A stretch of 64,000 bases of DNA, taken from Septoria linicola (lineage: Eukaryota > Ascomycota > Dothideomycetes > Mycosphaerellales > Mycosphaerellaceae). The stretch is taken from positions 620,001 to 684,000 of the forward strand of contig CP099429.1 of NCBI GenBank assembly GCA_024114885.1, read 5' to 3'. Of this stretch, positions 42,200 to 54,524 are shown in pieces (position 1 is the stretch's first letter; every line of letters begins with the position of its first letter). The translations under genes and the position numbers were made by a program. The notes below the pieces were generated by a model. It was not told the origin of the DNA, searched no databases, and saw only the letters and a list, made by a program, of their open reading frames with translations.

Positions 42200-45100
42200 T
42201 GAGAAGACAACGCGTGTTGGGGGTATTTCAATCATGAATAGCTTGTTGTATCATTCCCTACTAATATTGATATAGACTGCATCCGCGTCGTCTCTCTGCA
42301 TCTTCTGTGCGTGTCGACTGGGAGCCATTGACTTGCCCGCTGCTGCCACTTCGACTACGCGACGACAGTCTTTCCAGACACTCCAAGCGAACACCCAAAG
42401 ACGAAGCATCTCTACTACTCAAATTCCCTTTCAAACATCCCCGACTTCCAACGAACCCATCGAGAATACCACCGAGACCCTCCCGTCATGGTACGATCCA
42501 CGCTCCTCCCTCTCCATGTCGGAGCAGAGGGAAAGAGCCCAACGCATATCCATGAGGCAGCAGCATGAGACCGAGCAGAACCAGGCCACTCAGGATCGAT
42601 TCTGGAAAGAGGAGGAGGAGAGGAATCGATCGAAGCGGGAAACTGGTGCCAGACGAAAGGCTGACAATGACGCGAGAGCTGGGGCGAGGAGTGCTCGTAG
42701 CACGGGTCAACGGAGCATTGTTCTAGGTGCAGCGTCGAAGGACAGCGAGCCTGTTGTGGGCAATTCGCTCGGTCAGGCCATGTTTCAGCGTCGGCCACAA
42801 CGATCGCAGGGTCGTCAGAATGCTGCTGCCACACAGGCAACCGATTCAGCAACGAACAGTGGTCGAAGCGCTTTTCGCAAGGTCAATCTTCCAGGTCCCG
42901 AGACCAGAAACGTGGACTCGCCCCGAATCCGAGGAAGAGGTCAACAACAGTCGGGAAATAACGATACAACCACGACGCAGTCTTCTGGCGAAACTCGAAG
43001 GGGCGAGTCAGGTGGCAATCGGCTAGGAACGAGATCTACTGGCAAAGCTGCCAATGTGAAAGTCTCCAACCCTTTTGGGTCAGCTGCTGCTGCGAATCTG
43101 AACAAAGACAGTTCGGGTGCTGCTACCTCTGGATGGGGAGCGGGGAGCACGCAGACGGCACCACTTCAGTATGCCGAAAATTTACAGAGTAAAGATGTGC
43201 AGAGGACGGGCGATGAGGGCGGGCCGAACGAGAGTATTGACAATGATTATGGGTTCAGCACGAGTCGTGGTGGCTATTCAAAATCGTTCAAACCGACGTA
43301 CAGTGGCCAGGAGAGCATTGATGAGCAGGTGGCCGATCCACATCTGGACAATAAGCCGCAGAGATCAGAACCGACGCAAGAAGCACAGCCTGCGAGCAGC
43401 CAGCAAGAGGAGCTTCAAGCCCAGCAGAGTGTCTACGATCAAGCATCAAAGTTCTTCGAATCTCGCCCTTCGCAGTCTGGTACGAGGAAGCAAGGAGGTG
43501 CAAATTTTGGCGCGCCAGAGAAGAAGAGTGTTCACGAGACAAGCGTAGGGGCCGCTCCTGGTGTCCTAGCTAGCAGGACGAGCGAGGTGCAAACGCCAGA
43601 TCAACTGCAGGCCTCATCTACTGAGACTGGAGCTCCTGAGACCTACGATCATAACAGTGCCCTCGAAGAAGCCGGGTACATTGAGTCCGCTGCTTCAGCA
43701 CCAGAGCCAGCCTCTGAAAAGAGCACCTCACAGGATCCGACGCCATCTTCGACCGAGACAGGCGCGCCGGAAGCATACGATCACTCTTCCAGCCAGACTC
43801 AAAATACAGGGGAGAGTCCCGCTATCTCATACACCAGTGAGCCTCCCCAGACAGTAGCTAATGCTGGATCATTCGGCTACTTCAGCGAAGAGGCTGAGGC
43901 CGAGCCAGCGCCAAAGCCTCAACGACAAGAGCCGTCGTCGGTCGAGCAAAGGGTACAGCAGCTAGAACAGCCATCAAGCCGGCATCTGGAGTCTGAGCTT
44001 AGCGGAAGCTCATTTGGTACTTTCGAGAGCGACAGCGCCTTCACTCCTGAGACGCGTCACGATGATCCTCCCACGCAGGACCAAGCACGGCCTGCAGAGG
44101 CGTCACCTTTGGCACAAATGGCAAGTCAGACGCAGCGAGCGCAGAGAGCGACTGCTCCGCCTCCGCCACCAGTTGTCCCTCCTCCACCAGCCGCTGCCAT
44201 GCCCACAGGTGGTCAATTAGCTTGGCAGCCAATCGAAGGACATGCACAAGGTGGACAATGGATTTGGCAGTCATCACCGTCATCTGCTCCCGCTGCATCA
44301 AACCGGGAATCGAAGCGCAGCACGCGAGGCGAGAAGAGCTCTCAAACCTCGAACTTCATCCCTCCCGTACAGAAGCCCGAGCCTCCGAGTCCTTCGATCA
44401 GCGATAGTGGTTACAGAGCAACGCCTTTCAAGGCAGATGAGTACAAGACCGAGTCGTCATTTGACGAAGAGAAGGCAGCTAGCTGGCAGCATCTTCGAAA
44501 GAAGTCTGACGCGTCTACAGCTGCAGCAGCTGCTAAGGCAGCAGCTGCGCCCGTGGCACAGCCCAAGCCGCAAGTCGACTTCGATGACGATACATGGGTT
44601 GACAGAACATTCAATGATCACATTCGCGAACGAGAGGAGCGCTTGATCGCCCAGAAAGAACGTGAGCAACAGCGGCTAGCCCAAAGCTTGATACGGCAGA
44701 GACAACATCCAGTGAAGCAACAAGATCGTCAAAACGACTCCCCTCGCCGCCTCTACAACGAACCTGCTCAAGCAGATAAACACAAAAAGTGCGCAAGGTG
44801 CGGAGAAGTGGGTCACATAGCGCGATTTTGCCCAAAGTCAAGCAGTCCGTTCACTCAGCAGGATTCTGGGGGCAGGAACGACAATGCTGGGAAAGGGCGG
44901 CAAGGTCAAGAGCAGCAGGCACGAAACCCCTTCGGCAGCCGCGATTCCGACAAAGTGCGCAACCCCTTCGACAACCGACAATCTGCAGGCGGCCAGAAGT
45001 CGCAAAGAGCGTGGGGTGCTGATCAAGTCATACCGACAGAGCCAACTGACACGCCTACACGAGAACCAAGGTTCGACACCATCCGACATTTTGTGCCGAA

Positions 45101-47528
45101 ACAAGATCTTAGAGACGATGGAGGGGAGAGAAACCCTTCGCGTAGTTTTGAGCCTGTGGGCGGTCGACGTGCAGAGCGCTCTGACAACGTCAAAACAGGT
45201 CGTGCAGACAGAGATACTGGAAGTACACCCTCGCGTCGTTTCGATCGCTTCGAAGGCGATGCAGACGTCAACGAACACGGGCCGGCCACAGAGACTCGCG
45301 CATCCCGCGATAAAGCTGTTCGCAAGAGCAGATGGGCTGATGCCGACGAGGACGTGGAAGGGAAAGGCAAAGGGGCTGGTCGCAAGGCCCAACGTGCAGG
45401 CAGACGAGAGTACGATGAAGATGAAGACGATGATGCTGAAGCTCGTGACAAGTTCCGCGCACGCAAAGCAGCGCGTCAGGCTGAGAAGGAAGCCAAAGAG
45501 GATAAGAGACGCAAGAGTGCCCGCAAGGAACGCGAGGTCAAGAAAGCTGAAGACGCGACACCCATCAGCATTCCCGAGTTCGTCAGCGTGCAGCAGCTCT
45601 CTCAACTGTTGGGCGTCCGCTACGAACAGTTCATCGATCGCCTCGAAGAGCTCGGCTACGATGATGTGTTCCCTGGCATGACTCTGAACTCGGAGACCAG
45701 TGGCATGATCGCCATGGAATACAATTTTGATCCTTCCATCGACACTGGTGCACGCGAAGAAGAGGAGCGCGATCTGAAGCCGCGACCTGAAGTTGAGGAC
45801 AAAGAGTTCTTGCCTACTCGACCACCCGTTGTGACGATCATGGGCCACGTCGATCACGGCAAGACCACTATTCTTGACTATCTTCGCAAGTCGTCTGTCG
45901 CTGCTGGCGAGGCAGGCGGTATCACTCAGCACATCGGTGCGTTCAGTGTCCCAATGGCAAGCAGTGGCAAATTAATCACTTTCCTCGACACTCCAGGACA
46001 TGCCGCTTTTCTGGCGATGCGACAGCGAGGCGCCAATGTGACAGACATTGTCATCTTGGTCGTAGCAGCGGATGACAGTGTGAAGCCTCAGACCTTGGAA
46101 GCCATCAAGCACGCAAAGGCAGCTGGTGTACCCATGATCGTCGCCATCAACAAGGTTGACAAGGAAGAAGCTGATATCCAGCGCGTTAAGCAAGATCTTG
46201 CCCGTCACGGCGTCGAGATTGAAGACTTTGGCGGTGAGACACAAATTGTTCCGGTCTCTGGCAAGACTGGTAAGGGCATGGATGAGCTTGAGGAGACGGT
46301 CGTGGCGCTGTCAGAAATCCTGGACCACCGCGCAGAGACAGATGGCGCAGTCGAAGCCTGGGTTCTTGAGGCCACCACCAAAGAGCGAGGACGTGTCGCA
46401 ACTGTCCTCGTCCGCCGTGGTACGTTGAAGCCAGGCGCTGTCATTGTTGCCGGCAAGACTTGGGCTCGTGTCCGCAGCTTGCGCAATGAGGGTGGCCGAG
46501 TCTTGCAGGAAGTTGGCCCCGGTATGCCAGTTGAGGTCGATGGGTGGCGAGATCAGCCAATGGCTGGCGACGAAGTCCTCCAGGCGCCCACCGAGCAGAA
46601 AGCTACATCTGTCGTCGAGTTCAGACAAGAACGAGAAGAGCGCGAGAAGGCTGTGGCTGACATGGAGGCCATCAACGAGGCTAGACGAACCGCATCGGAG
46701 CGTCAGCAGAAGGAACGAGAAGCGGCTCAAGCACTGAAGCAAGCTCAACGTACTGCTAATGCTGAGGGTGGCACCGCAGATGTCGTGACCACGAGCAAGC
46801 CTGACGACCTCGATGCGCCGCAGCAGGAGCAGACTGGACAAATGGACGTTCCGTTCATCATCAAAGCTGATGTCTCTGGATCCGCAGAAGCTGTTTCGGC
46901 ATATATCATGTCCGTGTCCAACCCTCTGATCACACCTTCTATCCTCCACAGCCAAGTCGGGCCTGTCCACGAAAGCGACATCGAGCTGGCCAACGCAGCT
47001 GGAGGCCATATCATCGCTTTCAATCTGCCGCCTGACCCACAAATGCAAGGCAAAGCAGAGTCGCAGGGCGTCAAGATTCTCGAGAACAACATCATCTACC
47101 GTGTCCTTGATGATGTCAAGGCAGTGCTCGAGGACAAGCTACCACCGGTCATCAGCCAACGAGTGCTTGGCGAAGCTGAAGTCGGTGCTGCTTTTGAGAT
47201 CAGTGTCGGAGGCCGTAAGAAACTAAAGATCGCTGGATGTAAAGTACGAAACGGAATGATTGGCAAGGGTGCACGAGTGAGAATCACGAGAGGAAGTGAG
47301 AAGGTCTATGATGGTGAGTAATTCCCTTCACTCCTTCGCGCAATTAGTCGATGTGTACTAACAATCTAACCTCCAGGTCTTATCACTTCCCTCAAGAACG
47401 TGAAGAAGGACGTGACGGAAATGAGGAAAGGCACCGAGTGTGGCATGGGCTTCCAGGACTGGGAAGGCTTTGAGGTTGGCGACCAGGTGCAGACTTATGA
47501 GGAGATCAGTGAGAAGAGAAAGTTGTGA
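42200..47528 (+). CDS. Mitochondrial translation initiation factor IF2, very long N-terminus
   Basis: Three exons are proposed: 42200-42223 (MRRQRVLG; donor could also be at 42215), 42276-47313 and 47377-47528, giving about 1737 residues. The early part [20 protein letters not shown] is Arg/Ser-rich like a mitochondrial presequence. About 1100 residues of Gln/Ser/Glu-rich sequence follow, with a Pro run and, near residue 845, a CCHC zinc knuckle ([14 protein letters not shown]). The conserved core starts with an IF2-N-like module near 1103 ([20 protein letters not shown]). Then come G1 GHVDHGKT near 1197, G3 DTPGHAAF, G4 NKVDK, the beta-barrel [17 protein letters not shown], and the C-terminal half including [12 protein letters not shown]. 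It brings initiator tRNA to mitochondrial ribosomes. The main exon has no in-frame ATG near its start, so the tiny first exon is inferred. Confidence 0.9.
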
Positions 47529-48072
47529 GCTTTGCATGGGAAGTGAGACTTTGAGCGAATTGTACGAACTACGGGAAAGTGATGACGTGCATATACAGAT
47601 GTGAAGATAGACGCAATGAATGTACAGTTGAGATGTGGTCGCCTTTCCTGGACGATGCTCAGCCTCACGGCCGACGAGATCTCGAATCTCTATAGTAACA
47701 TCTTCCCACCCACATCGATGCATAGAAGCGATTGACTTGGCATCTTCACCAACAGTCGGTTGACTGTGGGACGCAAGCTAGGTAGACCGCCAGTCGTCGA
47801 CCCTAGGCGAAACCTCACTTGCCTGACCATGTGCTGGTCTTCGTACAGCTCGGACACCCACCTCCAGTCCTGCTTAACCATTCAAGTGGACTGGATTCCA
47901 TCGGTGTGACGCAGGTGAGGTTGCGTGCGAACTCACTTGCGCCCTGGCAGAAGGACGATTGTCCAATCACTCCGGCTGGCCTCATGGAGCATGAAGTACG
48001 ACTCTCTCGCACCACTAGATCTACTTCTCCTCACACTACCACGACCCATCACCAACAACACACTCGAACATC
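47529..48072. other. Intergenic
   Basis: About 540 bases: 3' UTR of the IF2 gene and promoter of the next gene. No feature is seen. Confidence 0.4.
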
Positions 48073-48945
48073 ATGGCGAAGCTCCATGATAGACGCATCA
48101 AGGCGGAGGATACCGCTCTGGTTGGCTTCGAAGGCACACACTACTACGTACCGCGCGCCAATCTTGTGGGTCGCGGCGCGAGACTGTCCGGAGCGCTCGC
48201 AACGGTTGTTGAGGATGGTGAGGTTCCAATCGCAAAGCTTGACGCATACACATCAAAACACTCCAACGATACCATTCGTACATACATCACGTACCTTAAG
48301 TCGGGGAATATTGAGCCGGTCAACCAGCACAACCCTGGTGACGAAGCAGCGCTACTTGTCGTTGACATCGAGGATATCGTCAAAGGGTATCTCCTGGCTC
48401 GCGCCCTGGACGACGTAAAAGGCCAACATGATTACATGAACGCCACACTGTCTACATATAGGGACAAGAGCACGCCAAGCAATCGCTGGCTGCCACAACC
48501 TGAGCTGGTCATCGAAGTGTATTGGCGCACCGTTAGAGGCTGTCCTATGCGCAAGCTCATGGTCGACGTGCACGTCTGGGCAGGCCGGATCGGCGTTCTG
48601 GACAGCTTCTACAGAGGCAACCCTTTTGATGAATGGGCAGTGACAGACTTCCTGACAGAACTTAGCGCGGCGCTGGATCAGGAGCTGCCTGAGAGAGTGG
48701 TGGATATCTTACACACAGGAGTAGAGACAAAGTTCCGGCTCAGAGATGACAGTATTCATTACCTCGCCAGTGGTGCTTGCGAGCGCTATGCAGCAGCAAT
48801 CTTACCAGATAGGCTCTTTACGGATCTCACGCCGTGCGACTACCACGTACATGCGGTGGGAGAGCCATGCCCGTGCGAGAACGCCAAGCGCAAGCATGCT
48901 GCAGAGGATGAAGACGACGAACCGCACCGTAGGCCCCGACGTTGA
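48073..48945 (+). CDS. BTB-like fungal protein, unknown function
   Basis: Single exon of 290 residues. The layout recalls divergent fungal BTB-family proteins. An N-terminal part with KLDAYTSKHSNDTIRTYITY comes first, then a helix with DIVKGYLLARALDDVKGQHD, then the segment GCPMRKLMVDVHVWAG, which occupies the place of the usual LRKLVVD motif. The tail is charged and Arg-rich (KRKHAAEDEDDEPHRRPRR), possibly nuclear. The first third lacks a clear BTB signature, so the family assignment is tentative. It stands alone between the IF2 gene and the C2H2 regulator. Confidence 0.65.
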   Translation: MAKLHDRRIKAEDTALVGFEGTHYYVPRANLVGRGARLSGALATVVEDGEVPIAKLDAYTSKHSNDTIRTYITYLKSGNIEPVNQHNPGDEAALLVVDIEDIVKGYLLARALDDVKGQHDYMNATLSTYRDKSTPSNRWLPQPELVIEVYWRTVRGCPMRKLMVDVHVWAGRIGVLDSFYRGNPFDEWAVTDFLTELSAALDQELPERVVDILHTGVETKFRLRDDSIHYLASGACERYAAAILPDRLFTDLTPCDYHVHAVGEPCPCENAKRKHAAEDEDDEPHRRPRR

Positions 48946-49891
48946 GAAGAAGCATCAGTGAGTACACAACCAACTCTTATCACCGCGTCTTTGCGAATAG
49001 TTCCCGCTAACTTTTCTCAGAACCATCCACAACCCACATTTGCGGCTCTACACGTTCCAATTGCACACTCAAAGCGTCAAGACATCAGCCACTCTCCCGA
49101 ATCACACAAGTCGCTCCTCAAGACCGGAAGCACGAGCAAGCAGCCTCATCTACATCAAGCATGCAGCATGACTGGCATCGATGGTCCCATGAAGCGCGGC
49201 ACAGCACAGGCCTCGAGCGTAATCACACGAACACGAGATCACAAAAGCACGCATATCTTACCCAAGCATCACTTTTTGCTTCAAGCTGAAATGCTTTTCT
49301 GCACCACACACAAAAGCTGTTCTTCGAATACATAATTTCAACGAGCTTCACTTCTTCCCATCAGTCTCGACTCAGCAACAGAGCTTGGTCAAAGACTTAC
49401 AGAAATTAAGGGCATAGAGGGAAGAGCAGAGATCCAGTGTATATGATAGGCGGGAGTCTCAGTATCCGGCCACGAGATGGTCTACATGTACCAGGCTTGC
49501 TATCCACTGGACCTATCACCAATCTACGATGCGGCAGCCATGGCACCCTGAGCGCAACAGCATATCGTTGTAGCCATTAGCAGGACCGCATCAATTTCAA
49601 AACACAAGACGTATGCCAGCACGCGCTGTCGATTGTCCTTGTACGCCGCCCGTTAGTAGACTTTGGAGCTGTGATCGCGCTGTGTGCATCTCATGTATGT
49701 GGTTTGACTACAAGCGTGCGGCTATGTCTACCATTCCTCTCGTAAAGTTCATGACAATCTATCATCGTGTCACGCAAGCAATGACAGCACACCAAAGGCC
49801 ATGATTCTGGCAATGCAAAAAGTGGGTATCTAGTAGCAGTGAAAGAAAGTCCACCAAAGCCTGTGGCTCCAATCGCTGCCGAGATCAAATT
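48946..49891. other. Intergenic
   Basis: About 950 bases. Frames of up to 125 codons (48958-49335) have biased Ser/His/Thr composition and no family resemblance. The right end is the 3' flank of the C2H2 gene. Confidence 0.45.
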
Positions 49892-50812
49892 TCAAGCTCC
49901 TTCCCAAGCGGCGAACGCATCGTCAAGCCACTCGTGCTGACCTTGATCAGCGACTGACAGGTCGGCCATGTCCAGCGGCCAGTCCTCGTTTTCCCAATCG
50001 TAGTTTCCCCCGGAGTCGTTGAACTGATCCCAATCCATCCATTCAAAGTATTCGTTCTCCAAATTGTGCAGTCCCGAGGTCGCTGAGTCTTCGGGATGCA
50101 GTGATTGTACGTCTGAAGGGGCAAGTGTGCTGCAGTCGCGTTCACCATTCATCGCCCAGATATCACCAAGAGTGTCCGAGTCGTTGGATGTAGTACCATT
50201 CCAGTCGGGAAGAACAAGCTGTTCGGTCGTGCACGCGGTGTGCTGGTCAGGAACGAGGCCGCCGGGCACAGGCACGGCAGGCCAAGAACATCCGCCAGTG
50301 AGCTCTTGGGCAGACTCGTGCTTGAGGTCCCGCTCCCGTTTTACGTCTTTGTGGTGCTGCTGTGTCCATACCTTTTGATGGAAACCCAGCCATGCCTCTT
50401 CGGATTGGGGAGATCGGTGGTCGTCGTGGGAGGCTGATTCATCGACGTGCTCCTCTTGAGGCTCTGACTTGACCGGTGGCTCGCCTTTGATCTGTGGGGA
50501 CGACTGACTGCTCTCACGTCCACGCTGCCTGTTTCCGTCAATCTCTTGCAGCGCTTTTGCTTTCCGCGCTTTGCAAGGAACTTTCCGACCATCCGGCCCG
50601 CCATGCTGTGTCTTCTTGTGACGTCGGAAGTTGGGAGGTCTGTCTGTCGAATATGTGCACCATTCATATGGGCATTTGCGCACTAGCATCGGCTTGACGG
50701 CAATGTCATGATGCATAGCGTTCAAGTGTCGATATCGGTTCTCAGGCCTCGTGAACCTTCTCCCGCATCCCGGTACTGGACAAATGTAATAGACTTTCGA
50801 CGAATAACCCAT
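49892..50812 (-). CDS. C2H2 zinc-finger transcription factor with acidic Trp-rich tail
   Basis: Single exon of 306 residues from MGYSSKVYYICPVPGCGRRF. Two fingers of the form C-x4-C-x12-H-x4-H lie at about residues 10-32 (CPVPGCGRRFTRPENRYRHL) and 45-68 (CPYEWCTYSTDRPPNFRRHK). A basic Lys/Arg segment and an acidic, Glu/Ser/Pro-rich middle follow. The C-terminal 60 residues are acidic and aromatic (EYFEWMDWDQFND; YDWENEDWPLDMADLS), a typical activation-domain composition. The frame is open upstream to 51028 without a motif, and the start at 50812 sits right before the first finger. It follows white collar-1 on the same strand after 139 bases. Confidence 0.8.
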   Translation of the reverse strand: MGYSSKVYYICPVPGCGRRFTRPENRYRHLNAMHHDIAVKPMLVRKCPYEWCTYSTDRPPNFRRHKKTQHGGPDGRKVPCKARKAKALQEIDGNRQRGRESSQSSPQIKGEPPVKSEPQEEHVDESASHDDHRSPQSEEAWLGFHQKVWTQQHHKDVKRERDLKHESAQELTGGCSWPAVPVPGGLVPDQHTACTTEQLVLPDWNGTTSNDSDTLGDIWAMNGERDCSTLAPSDVQSLHPEDSATSGLHNLENEYFEWMDWDQFNDSGGNYDWENEDWPLDMADLSVADQGQHEWLDDAFAAWEGA

Positions 50813-50951
50813 CTCGAAAGGCGTTTTTGGCGATGAATGGCAGAGCAATGTGCAATTCTTTGAGGAAGTGTTGAGTCCTTGTATGCATGATCGCAAGTCT
50901 GGCCCAAAGACAACAGCAGTTGTACCCAGAAGCACCTTCTTCGCGCACAAC

Positions 50952-53900
50952 TCAGTCAGGTTCGACACCCTCGTCGATCTTGCCTGGAACACCGACAGCT
51001 CCTTCCATTGTTGCTGCATGGCCATCACTATGTTGAGGTCTTTGCGCGGTCTTCGAGGATGGAGATTCTTTCATCAAGTCACCGCCGGGCTCCGGAGGGC
51101 TCTGCTCGGTCTTCATGACCTGTGGGGTTTGACTGAGGAGACTAGCGTGTCGAGGTGAAGCTGATGCTTTGCTTGCCTTGTCGCTCTGCGCGGAGTGAAC
51201 GCTGTGTTGCGACGATGTCCGAGGTGATACACGGCCGTTCTGTTCGTGCATCTGTCAGCATATATTCAGCATCTTCCTCTGCAGGCTCCGGTGGAGATGA
51301 TGAACTTACAAGTTTGGCCCAACGAAGACCGCAGCTGTTGCAAAGATCTCTCTGGCCACTGGGTCCACGACGCCATTCGGGTGTAACACGTGTGTGGCAG
51401 TTAGCGCAATCTTTTTGCTGGTTACCTGCGCCCTTTCGTCGCTTTCGCTTCTTCTTCGCTGCGATAAGAGATTGAACCTCTTCGGCTAGCATTCTGTTGC
51501 GCTTCTCTAGTTGTCGAATCTCGTACTGCCAAGAGGAAGATTTGGTGGTTTTCAGCTCGTCAAACAAGTTATCATCGGATGCTAGCGATTGATCCTGGTG
51601 CCCGATCAAGAGACCATTTACGCCAGCATAAGTGGCCGCGGAATCATTGGTTGTTCGGTACATGCCGCCCGACATGTTGGAGTTGGGCGTATTATCACCG
51701 TCTCTGGCCATACCAGCATTTTGTCCAGAATGTATGGCATTCAAGGATTGCACGGATTCCGACGAGTCCTTCTTGGGTGCCGCTGCAGGACGGCCAGTAG
51801 CAGTAGGAGTACCTCGCGAGAACTTAATGAGCCTGGTCTGTGCTACGATGAAAGTGGGTTTCTGCCCTTCCACGGCGTCACCTGGATATAGCGTTGTGAA
51901 AGCCGACAGGACCTGGCCTCGGCGGTTGATCATCTCGTGCTTCACAGATGCCTTCTTACCCGTTCGTGCATGTTCGAGAATTCTGCCGAACTCTGTCTTC
52001 GACTCGGTGCGCATGAGAGACTGGATGCTAACGCCCACTAGCTCATCGGGCTGTCGGTCCAACAGTTGGCGGACATTGGACGAAACATATAAGAACATGC
52101 CCGATGTCGACATCTTTGTCCAGAGTTCGTTTTCCCCAATGCCGCCGGCTGCAACAATCTCGTTCTTGCTGAGCGCGTAGACGGGTCTTTCGCGGCCAAC
52201 CATGATAATAGACTTGCGGCCTTTTCCCTGTTCAGTGTGCAGAGACCCGTGGCCCTCAAACCACATATAGCCGCTGTTCTTGCGACGGATCCTAAACACA
52301 ACGTTGACAGACGCGCCAGTCGAAGTATCTTTAAGTTCTCGGGTCACAGGCACGATGTCGCTAGGGTGGCAGACGGAACTGAGTGCGGTCCCGATGATTT
52401 CGCTTGGCTCATACTCCAGTACGCGCAGGGCGGAAGGCGATATCCATTGGAAGAGGCCCTTGAGTGACAACACGTGAACGACATCGTCTGTATTCTCCAG
52501 CAACACCTTGTCCCACATTCGCTTCGCGTACTCCGACTCGCCGCTCCCAATGGTGCTCAAAATAGCCGAGACGTCGTCACGAGGCACAGTTTGGCCGGTC
52601 TCTGCTTTCAGCGACGGATCGGGCGCATTCATAACATATCGGGGCATAGTCATGCCACGCTGGTAATTGATCGAGTAAGAGCCGTCTGCATGATTGTCAG
52701 CATAAAGCGCATCTGACAAGGTAAAACCCCCGCTGATCGACGCCATCGCGAGCACCATTGCGCGGTCACACATACCAGGATTCTTGTTCGTGACCGCATT
52801 CGGTTGCTCCACCAGATCGACTTGGAACCCGACGAAAAACTTCACTTGCTCAGTATCCCACGAGATGGGAATCATTGTCAGCAGATTCATGAATGGCTGT
52901 CCGCCGCGCCGGTAGTTGATCAGCGAGATCTGTGCTTCTCGTCTAAGGTTGATCATGTTCTTCAGGTATAGAACAGAATCATCATCGACATATTTGCGCC
53001 TGATGCCAGGTGCCACATTACCGTCGGGCGATTGCAAGAATCGGCAGTTTCGGCCAAGAATCATGTGTTTCGTGTAGCCCGTGAGCCGTTCAAAGTTCTC
53101 GGAGCAGTAGACGATCGGAAAGTCGTCCTTTTCGGCATCGCAAACCACAAAAGCGCAAGATAGGTCCACGGAGCCGATGTTGATCTCGGGGTTGGGTCTG
53201 GTGGCGACACGCATCTAAAGTGGATTAGTTCATTACTTTGACATATCATCTGCGCACTTACCAAGACACCAAGCATATCAAATCCAGTAGATGAATATGC
53301 ATTCTTGTACACGGATTCAATATGTGGCTTGCCGGCCATGGTCGATGGCCATCCACCTTCGGGCAGTTCCCAAGGAAAGTTCTGGTTATTAGGATTGAAG
53401 TTTTGATTCTTGATCGGAACTGGTCCGTTCATACCATCAAATTGACTTCTGGACCTGCCCATTCCCCTATCTTCCCGCGAACCAGGCACCGGGTGCTGGG
53501 GCTGTCGAGGGAAGCCGCCGGCTGACTGCTGAGACATGTTTGAATGTTGCGTCTGCAATTGTGGTCGCGAATTATGGTTTGAGCTCTGTACGCCCAGCGG
53601 AGACGCACCATGTGGCGATGCACCGTGCGGCGAGGTAATGTGCGCAGGACTAGTGAGATGATCTGGTACCTGCAAACTTTGTGTCCGCGACACCTGCCGT
53701 ACGTTCGATGGCCGGCTGTTGCTGACACCAACAAATTGTGAGTGCTGACTGGTTCCTCCACCTTGGTCATGGTTTGACAAGCGTCCTGAATGTGGTGTCA
53801 GAGCACCTTGCTGCTGCGAGGGATGCATGGGGGAGCTGAAGGTCGATGTGTTGAACTGCGGTTGGTTGTACAAATTCATCTGCATGGCATCTTGACTCAT

Positions 53901-54524
53901 GGCAGAATTCAGGCCACTTGCATCTACCCCGTAATCATCCATGGTCATGCCCATGCCAGCATCGATGTACGGACTGGTCTGTATGCCACTCATGTCCATA
54001 GAGGTCGAGGGATGAGCCGGAGATGTGGCCATGGCAGAGTTGGGCGCCATCATCGACGTATAGTGTTGCGCATTGTTCTGGAAACTGGTGTCCAGTGAGA
54101 GGTCCCCCGCAGATGGTCGCCGGTCATGGTGAGTTTTCGGCGGTTGTTGACTGTTGACAGCAGGTGTGACACCTCCAGAGGCATATCCACTCTGCTCCAT
54201 GGCTGCGTTCGGATCGTACTGAAAGCTATTCATTGAACCCGCAGGTGAGCCTGATCCATAGTCCATCATCGATATTCGCCGCATGTCTGGGTTCATGTGA
54301 TGCGGGCTGGCGCCATAATTCTGGCCGACGGGCATGCTCTGCCGGCGGATCATCTTTGCATTCTGGTTGACAATGTCGTCCAACGATTGCCCACCCACCA
54401 TACCGCCGGCCATTCCTGCCATACCATCTGCCCCACTCATCATCTGCATCATACTCGTCGTTCCATCGTCGTTGTGGTCCATGCAGCCATCGTAGGCGCC
54501 ATTGTAGTGGCCGTAGCCGTTCAT
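50952..54524 (-). CDS. wc-1: White collar-1 blue-light receptor and GATA transcription factor
   Basis: Three exons on the minus strand, 53262-54524, 51310-53214 and 50952-51251, give 1155 residues, close to the Neurospora protein. Residues 1-420 are Gln/Met/Ser-rich. The LOV domain follows, with IVYCSENFERLTGYTKHMIL and GRNCRFLQSPDG, whose Cys near 478 forms the flavin adduct. Two more PAS domains come next, one with FQWISPSALRVLEYEPSEII and one with GMFLYVSSNVRQLLDRQPDE. A basic patch (KKKRKRRKG) precedes a GATA finger at 1024-1056 (CANC...CNSC). The last exon gives NGRVSPRTSSQHSV, as in other WC-1 C-termini. WC-1 works with WC-2 to switch on light genes and drives the clock loop. All signature residues are present. 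Confidence 0.96.

Noticed and set aside
44838..45932. Long minus-strand frame (364 codons) opposite the IF2 gene
   Set aside because: It is antisense to clearly conserved IF2 coding sequence; its Ser/Leu/Arg-rich composition is a reflection of the sense codons.
50950..50970. tRNA B-box-like GGTTCGACACC
   Set aside because: It lies in the end of wc-1 and has no matching A box or cloverleaf around it.
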